NCBI GenBank assembly: GCA_001051155.2
Contig: JYIP02000003.1
Span: 1,984,001 to 2,048,000, forward strand
Reading direction: 5' to 3'
Source of the DNA: Chrysoporthe austroafricana
Taxonomy: Eukaryota > Ascomycota > Sordariomycetes > Diaporthales > Cryphonectriaceae
DNA: 64,000 nt
Positions 60,246 to 64,000 of this stretch are shown piece by piece. Position numbers and translations under genes: made by a program. Within the stretch, counting starts at the first letter, position 1, and the number at the start of each line of letters is the position of its first letter. Below the pieces are notes generated by a model, which was given only the letters and a program-made list of their open reading frames with translations, was not told the DNA's origin and searched no databases.

Positions 60246-60793
60246 ATGCCTTGTTCGCTCTGTCTTGAAAAGGGCTTGTCGTATCGTATGGTAGATGGGG
60301 TTAAGAGTTGTTCTAATTGTACGAAACGGGGGCGTTCTTGCGATACTGGACGGGTTCCGTTATCGTTTTGTAAGTTCCCTTTTTCCTTTTTCTTGCTCTT
60401 CTCATTCTTCTTCCTGATCCTATTATAGTATTACGAGTTACCGATAAATTATCCCGGATTGATAGTCGTGAAATTGAGGAAGAAGGGCGGCTTCTCGAGC
60501 TTTAGTCCCGCATAACCGAATCCTTGGCTTGTCTTGCACGGCTAAAGAAATAGCGCCGCTTCTTCCAGGAGAAAGGGATAAAGTTAGTAAATTAAAGTCT
60601 GGAAAAGGAAGAGCGTAGTTATATGGCTATTAAGGTACAGGCAGTAGTTTCCGAAAAATCTGCAATTGCGGTTGCGGATCTTTCTTTTAGTAGTTTTGAC
60701 TGGAATTCCGTAAGTATAGGTAATTTTGTAATGGACTGGTCTAGTTTTTTGGGTAAGGCTAGTTCCTATTCTGGATCCGGGCGGTTTTCCTAA
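60246..60793 (+). pseudogene. antisense Zn2Cys6-like/coiled-coil ORF of B2, best-preserved copy
   Basis: This gene is antisense to B2 pol, with exon 1 60246-60369, a 59-nt intron (GTAAGT...TATAG) and exon 2 60429-60793, giving 163 codons in one frame. Residues 3-32 read PCSLCLEKGLSY then KSCSNCTKRGRSCD, i.e. C-x2-C-x6-Y-x8-C-x2-C-x6-C. That is the spacing of a Gal4-type Zn2Cys6 cluster except that the third Cys is Tyr (TAT). A coiled coil follows (DSREIEEEGRLLEL; ARLKK; RRFFQEKGIK; SLEKEERS). The tail is acidic/aromatic (SFSSFDWNSVSIGNFVMDW). Three in-frame stops in exon 2 (TAG, TAG, TAA) are what CAG/CAA give under RIP. A nuclear DNA-binding or chromatin role is inference from the layout. 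Confidence 0.65.
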
Positions 60794-60899
60794 GTAATTC
60801 GGGTAAGTAGAATCTTTATATGCTTATTCCTTTCCGTTATTATTTATCCAGGTAATCTGCTAATGCTTGAAATGCATTTTATAGGTTGGACTTGGGTTT

Positions 60900-61439
60900 T
60901 TACGAATTTTCACTTGCCGGGTAATCTTTCCATTTGACAAGGTATTCGGGATCGTAATCTGGTTCGCGGTATTTAAGGATTCGTTCGACCTTATATTCTG
61001 GCTTATTATTCTCGACTTGAATGCTTCTGTCTGTTTTGGTTATTCTTAATACTAGTTCGAAAAGCGAGATGTGGAATACCGGATGGATTCTTATTCTATA
61101 GGGTAGCGCGAGTTCGAAATTGATATTTGAGATTTTCTTTAGGATTTTGAATAGTCCTAATTTCTTATAATCCAGTAAATGAGAGGGTCTTATTATTTTA
61201 ATATATTCTTTCTGTCGAACAAGGTAGATTTTATCCCTTTCCTGTAGGATTGGTCTTTCGATCCTTTTGGAGTTGGCGTATTTCGTCATTCTTTCTTGTA
61301 CGAACTTTAGTTCTTTCTGGAGTTCTTTCTGAACCTTCTTAATTCTTCTGATTTGTCTTTCTGCAGTTTTTGCGTTTGCTCTTGGTATCTCGTCGTAGTA
61401 GGCTATCGGATTATAGCTATAGAATGCGTAGAATAGCAA
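60900..61439 (-). pseudogene. B2 integrase C-terminus and chromodomain
   Basis: A 179-codon open stretch on the minus strand with the integrase C-terminal domain (GLFKILKKISNINFELALPY) and a chromodomain (YKVERILKYREPDYDPEY, then LVKWKDYPASENS). The chromodomain Trp and Tyr of the methyl-lysine cage region are readable. It is part of pol; frames are broken on both sides, so it is a fragment of a dead polyprotein. Confidence 0.75.
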
Positions 61440-61499
61440 TTTCTTTATCGTATTTGTATCTGCGCTATTGTATGCAAATTGCGCTAGAGGTAGGAAGTC

Positions 61500-63650
61500 G
61501 ACCCAATTATCTTGCTCGTAATTTACGTAATATCGTAGATATTGCTTAACAATCTAGTTAGTTCTTTCCGTTTATCTATCTGTTTGTGGATAGAATGCTA
61601 TGGATATTCTCTATTATATTCCGAGTAGCTTCGTAAATAAGATCCAGAAATTTGATACGAACTTTCTGTCTCTATCGGAAATAATTTCTTTGGGCATACC
61701 GTAATTGGCTATAACCGTTCTGAAGAACGTATATGCGAGTTCTTCTGCTATGCTGCTTTCCTTGTATAGTAGGAAGTAAGCGTACTTGCTCAGTCTGCAA
61801 ACCATTACTAGAATGCTATCGTATTGCATTCTAGTTAAGGGTTTTCGTAAGAAAAGTAGCTTGGTAATAAAATCCTAGCTAATGGATTGCCAAACTATTT
61901 CCGGAACCGGGAATAGTTAGAGCAATCTATAGGATTTGTGATATTCAATCTTATTCTTCTTGCAGCTATCGCACTCTCGTAAGATTCTTTCGATTCTTCG
62001 TCTAAGCTTTAGTAAGTTCTAATATTTCTTGATTTTTTCGTAAGTGGCTCTGATTCCTTGATAACTATATACTGGTACGCTATATATGGTCTTGATATAT
62101 TCGTCTTGTTTTTCGGGAGTTATATCCTTAGGTTTTCTTCCTTGATTCTCGATTCTGATAATCGTATTGAGTTCTCTTGCTTCGCTTATAAAGTTGCCGT
62201 CTTTATCTTGCCTGAAAATATTCTGTAATTCTTTGGGTTCCGTATCCTGGTAGTCTGCTCGTTTGCTAAGGGCATTTGCTTTGCCGTTCTCTGATCCTTT
62301 GCAATATATGATTTTTAAGTCGAATTGCGAGAGGAATTCTGCCTATCTGACTTATCGTTTATTCAAGACTTTTGTTATTATAAACGTTATTAGGTTTTTG
62401 TAATCTGAATATACTATTATTTGGTATTTAGTTCCGATTAAGTAGTATTGCTATTTTTCGAATGCTTTGACGATTGCTATTAGTTCTTTGTCTGGAATGC
62501 CGTAATTGAGTTCCAAGCCGTTCAACTTTTTTGAGAAATTGCTCATTATCTTGAGATATCCCTGGTCGTCTCGTTAGCCTAATTGTCCGCTAAGTACGTA
62601 ATCTGATGCGTCGGTTTCGATTTCGAATAGTTTGTCTGAATCCGTTTCGCAGAGTATGGGTTCTGATATAACTCGTTCTTTGATTTCGTCGAATGCTTTT
62701 CGAGCTTCTTGAGTCTATTCAAATTTGCAATCTTTCTTTATAAGATTCGTAAGTAGTCGTACGATCTTGCTGTAATCTCGAATGAATTGCCGATAGAAGT
62801 TAGCATAGCCAAGGAATGCTCTGACTTCCTTAGTCTTTTCTGGTATAGGCCATTCTTTTACTGCTTGGACCTTATCTTTCTGCATGCTAATCTATCTTGG
62901 TTTAATAGTATAGCCCAAGTAGTCGATTTCCTATTAGTAGAACTGGCATTTGCTTGGTTTTATAAGGAATTTGTTATCTTGCAATATTCGGAATACTTGT
63001 CATATATGCTATTTGTATAATACGAGGTTTTTGGAATAGATAAGGATATCGTTAAAGTAGACGATAATAATAGTATCCAGGTATTCGCGAAAGATATCGT
63101 TGATTATTTCTTGGAAGGACGCGGGCGCGTTAGTTAATCCAAAAAGTAAGATTATATACTCGAAATATCCGTAATGGGTCCTGAATGCTATTTTCCAAAT
63201 ATTATCTTCTTTAATCCGGATATAATGGTATCCTTTTTTGAGGTCCAGAGTAATGAACCATTTTGCTCTTATCAGACGATCTTGCATTTCTCCTATTAAT
63301 AGCAGGGGATAGCGATTCTTGATTGTAATATCGTTAAGTTGCCGATAGTTTATATAAAGTTGTAATTTGCCGTTTTTCTTTAGAACGAACAGGATTGGGT
63401 ATCCTGCGGGTAATCGTAATTTCCGTATATAGCCTTTCTTGAGGTTTTCGTCGATATATTCCCTGAATGCTTTAAGTTTTGCTTGATCGAGCTTGTAAAT
63501 AGGGTAGTTCTGTAACTTTGTCCTTTCTTTCAGTAGGATTTTATAATTAAAAGGGCTATATTCGGGTAAGCTGTTATCGAATCTTCCTTGCTATAGTTTT
63601 TTGAATTCGTAATATTCCCGTAATACGTTTTTGAGGTTTAGCAGTAGTTC
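61500..63650 (-). pseudogene. B2 integrase core, RNase H and RT
   Basis: The integrase core is open at 61829-61614 (QYDSILVMVCRLSKYAYFLL; GMPKEIISDRDRKFVSNFW), keeping two catalytic Asp. RNase H lies at about 62800-62100. RT is open at 63287-63009 (AKWFITLDLKKGYHYIRIK; FGLTNAPASFQEII). Its active-site box reads YFND; the first catalytic Asp, at 63053-63051, is Asn. The upstream RT/protease part continues to the window edge with some stops. Confidence 0.75.
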
Positions 63651-64000
63651 TTTTTCGTTTTCTGCAATCTGTAAGAATATAAGGTATCGCTATGCGTATC
63701 TTGCCTCGCTAGCTTCTTATTTTTTGAGCTTTTCTGTTTCTGGTAGTTTCGGGTATCTATCGAATGCCGAGCCGAATTGTCTTCTGGCGTATTCGTACTG
63801 TAAGAGCTGTATTTCTTTATAGTTCTATAATCCATATTTTCTTGCGCTGTTCCGTACTTAACCGAATTTCTGTTAGTCGATAGTCGTTTGTAATCCTAGT
63901 CCATCCCTAACCTTTATCTGGAAGTTCAAGGTGGTCGTAACCCTTCCCTGTATTATGGCTTGCTTTTCTGCTCTAGGGGTATTCGTAAGCTTATTTGAGC

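Larger units (their letters stand above)
59635..64000 (-). mobile_element. Ty3/gypsy chromovirus B2, 3' part, least mutated copy
   Basis: The 3' LTR (59635-60049) is followed by a purine tract, an antisense ORF, the chromodomain, integrase, RNase H and RT, and the element runs off the right edge. GC content by eye is higher and stops are fewer than in A1-A3, so it is the youngest or least RIPped copy. Its 5' LTR and gag are outside the window. Confidence 0.8.

Noticed and set aside
1..64000. CRISPR arrays, tRNA or rRNA genes
   Set aside because: No regular spacer arrays, tRNA B-box with cloverleaf, or rRNA sequence was seen; organism features are fungal.

Overview
This window looks like a filamentous ascomycete (Pezizomycotina, perhaps Eurotiales). 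The introns are short (58-81 nt) with GTAAGT/GTGAGT-type donors and CAG/TAG acceptors. The protein families are fungal: a fungal-specific transcription factor domain, an atypical SDR, a LigB-type dioxygenase and a SET protein. Very AT-rich blocks of dead retrotransposons alternate abruptly with GC-rich gene islands. Retroelement genes in the AT blocks are full of stops that fit C-to-T changes on either strand (CAG/CAA to TAG/TAA, Cys to Tyr, Asp to Asn). That is the signature expected of repeat-induced point mutation (RIP).

Layout. 1-13669: nested Ty3/gypsy remains. These are a plus-strand element A0 (1-200 and 12171-13669), an unidentified degenerate block (200-3110), a minus-strand pol of another family (C, 3110-6172) and an LTR-to-LTR minus element B1 (6173-12170). 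13670-14432: 5' part of a Fot1/pogo-like DNA transposon. 14433-15675: broken C-terminal part of a transcription factor gene. 15806-16568: SDR gene (minus, one intron). 17271-23813: complete LTR retrotransposon D1 (minus) with 299-bp LTRs and CCATG target duplications. 23816-24945: LigB-type dioxygenase gene (three exons). 26300-26584: small His-rich protein. 26585-34650: GC-rich, no convincing gene. 34651-35268: conserved-looking two-exon gene of unknown function. 39646-40899: SET-domain protein with a signal peptide. 42302-64000: nested plus-strand elements (E1 holding A1, A1 holding A2 and A3), with A3 cut by a minus-strand element B2 that runs off the window.

The A/B elements form one chromovirus-like family: gag with a CCHC knuckle, protease, RT, RNase H, integrase and chromodomain. 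They share two features the standard gag-pol plan does not explain. First, between pol and the 3' LTR each complete-enough copy carries an antisense reading frame. It has a Cys pattern close to a Zn2Cys6 cluster followed by an acidic/basic coiled coil, in four copies at very different decay levels. Second, every LTR holds a telomere-like (TTAGGG)n motif about 80-110 bp from its 5' end, usually next to the palindrome TTACGTAA.

Before the transposons arrived, the transcription factor, SDR and dioxygenase genes were probably neighbours within about 3.5 kb, possibly a small metabolic cluster. The Fot1-like element removed the 5' end of the regulator. D1 landed between the two divergent enzyme genes, exactly on a CCATG that contains a possible start codon of the dioxygenase.
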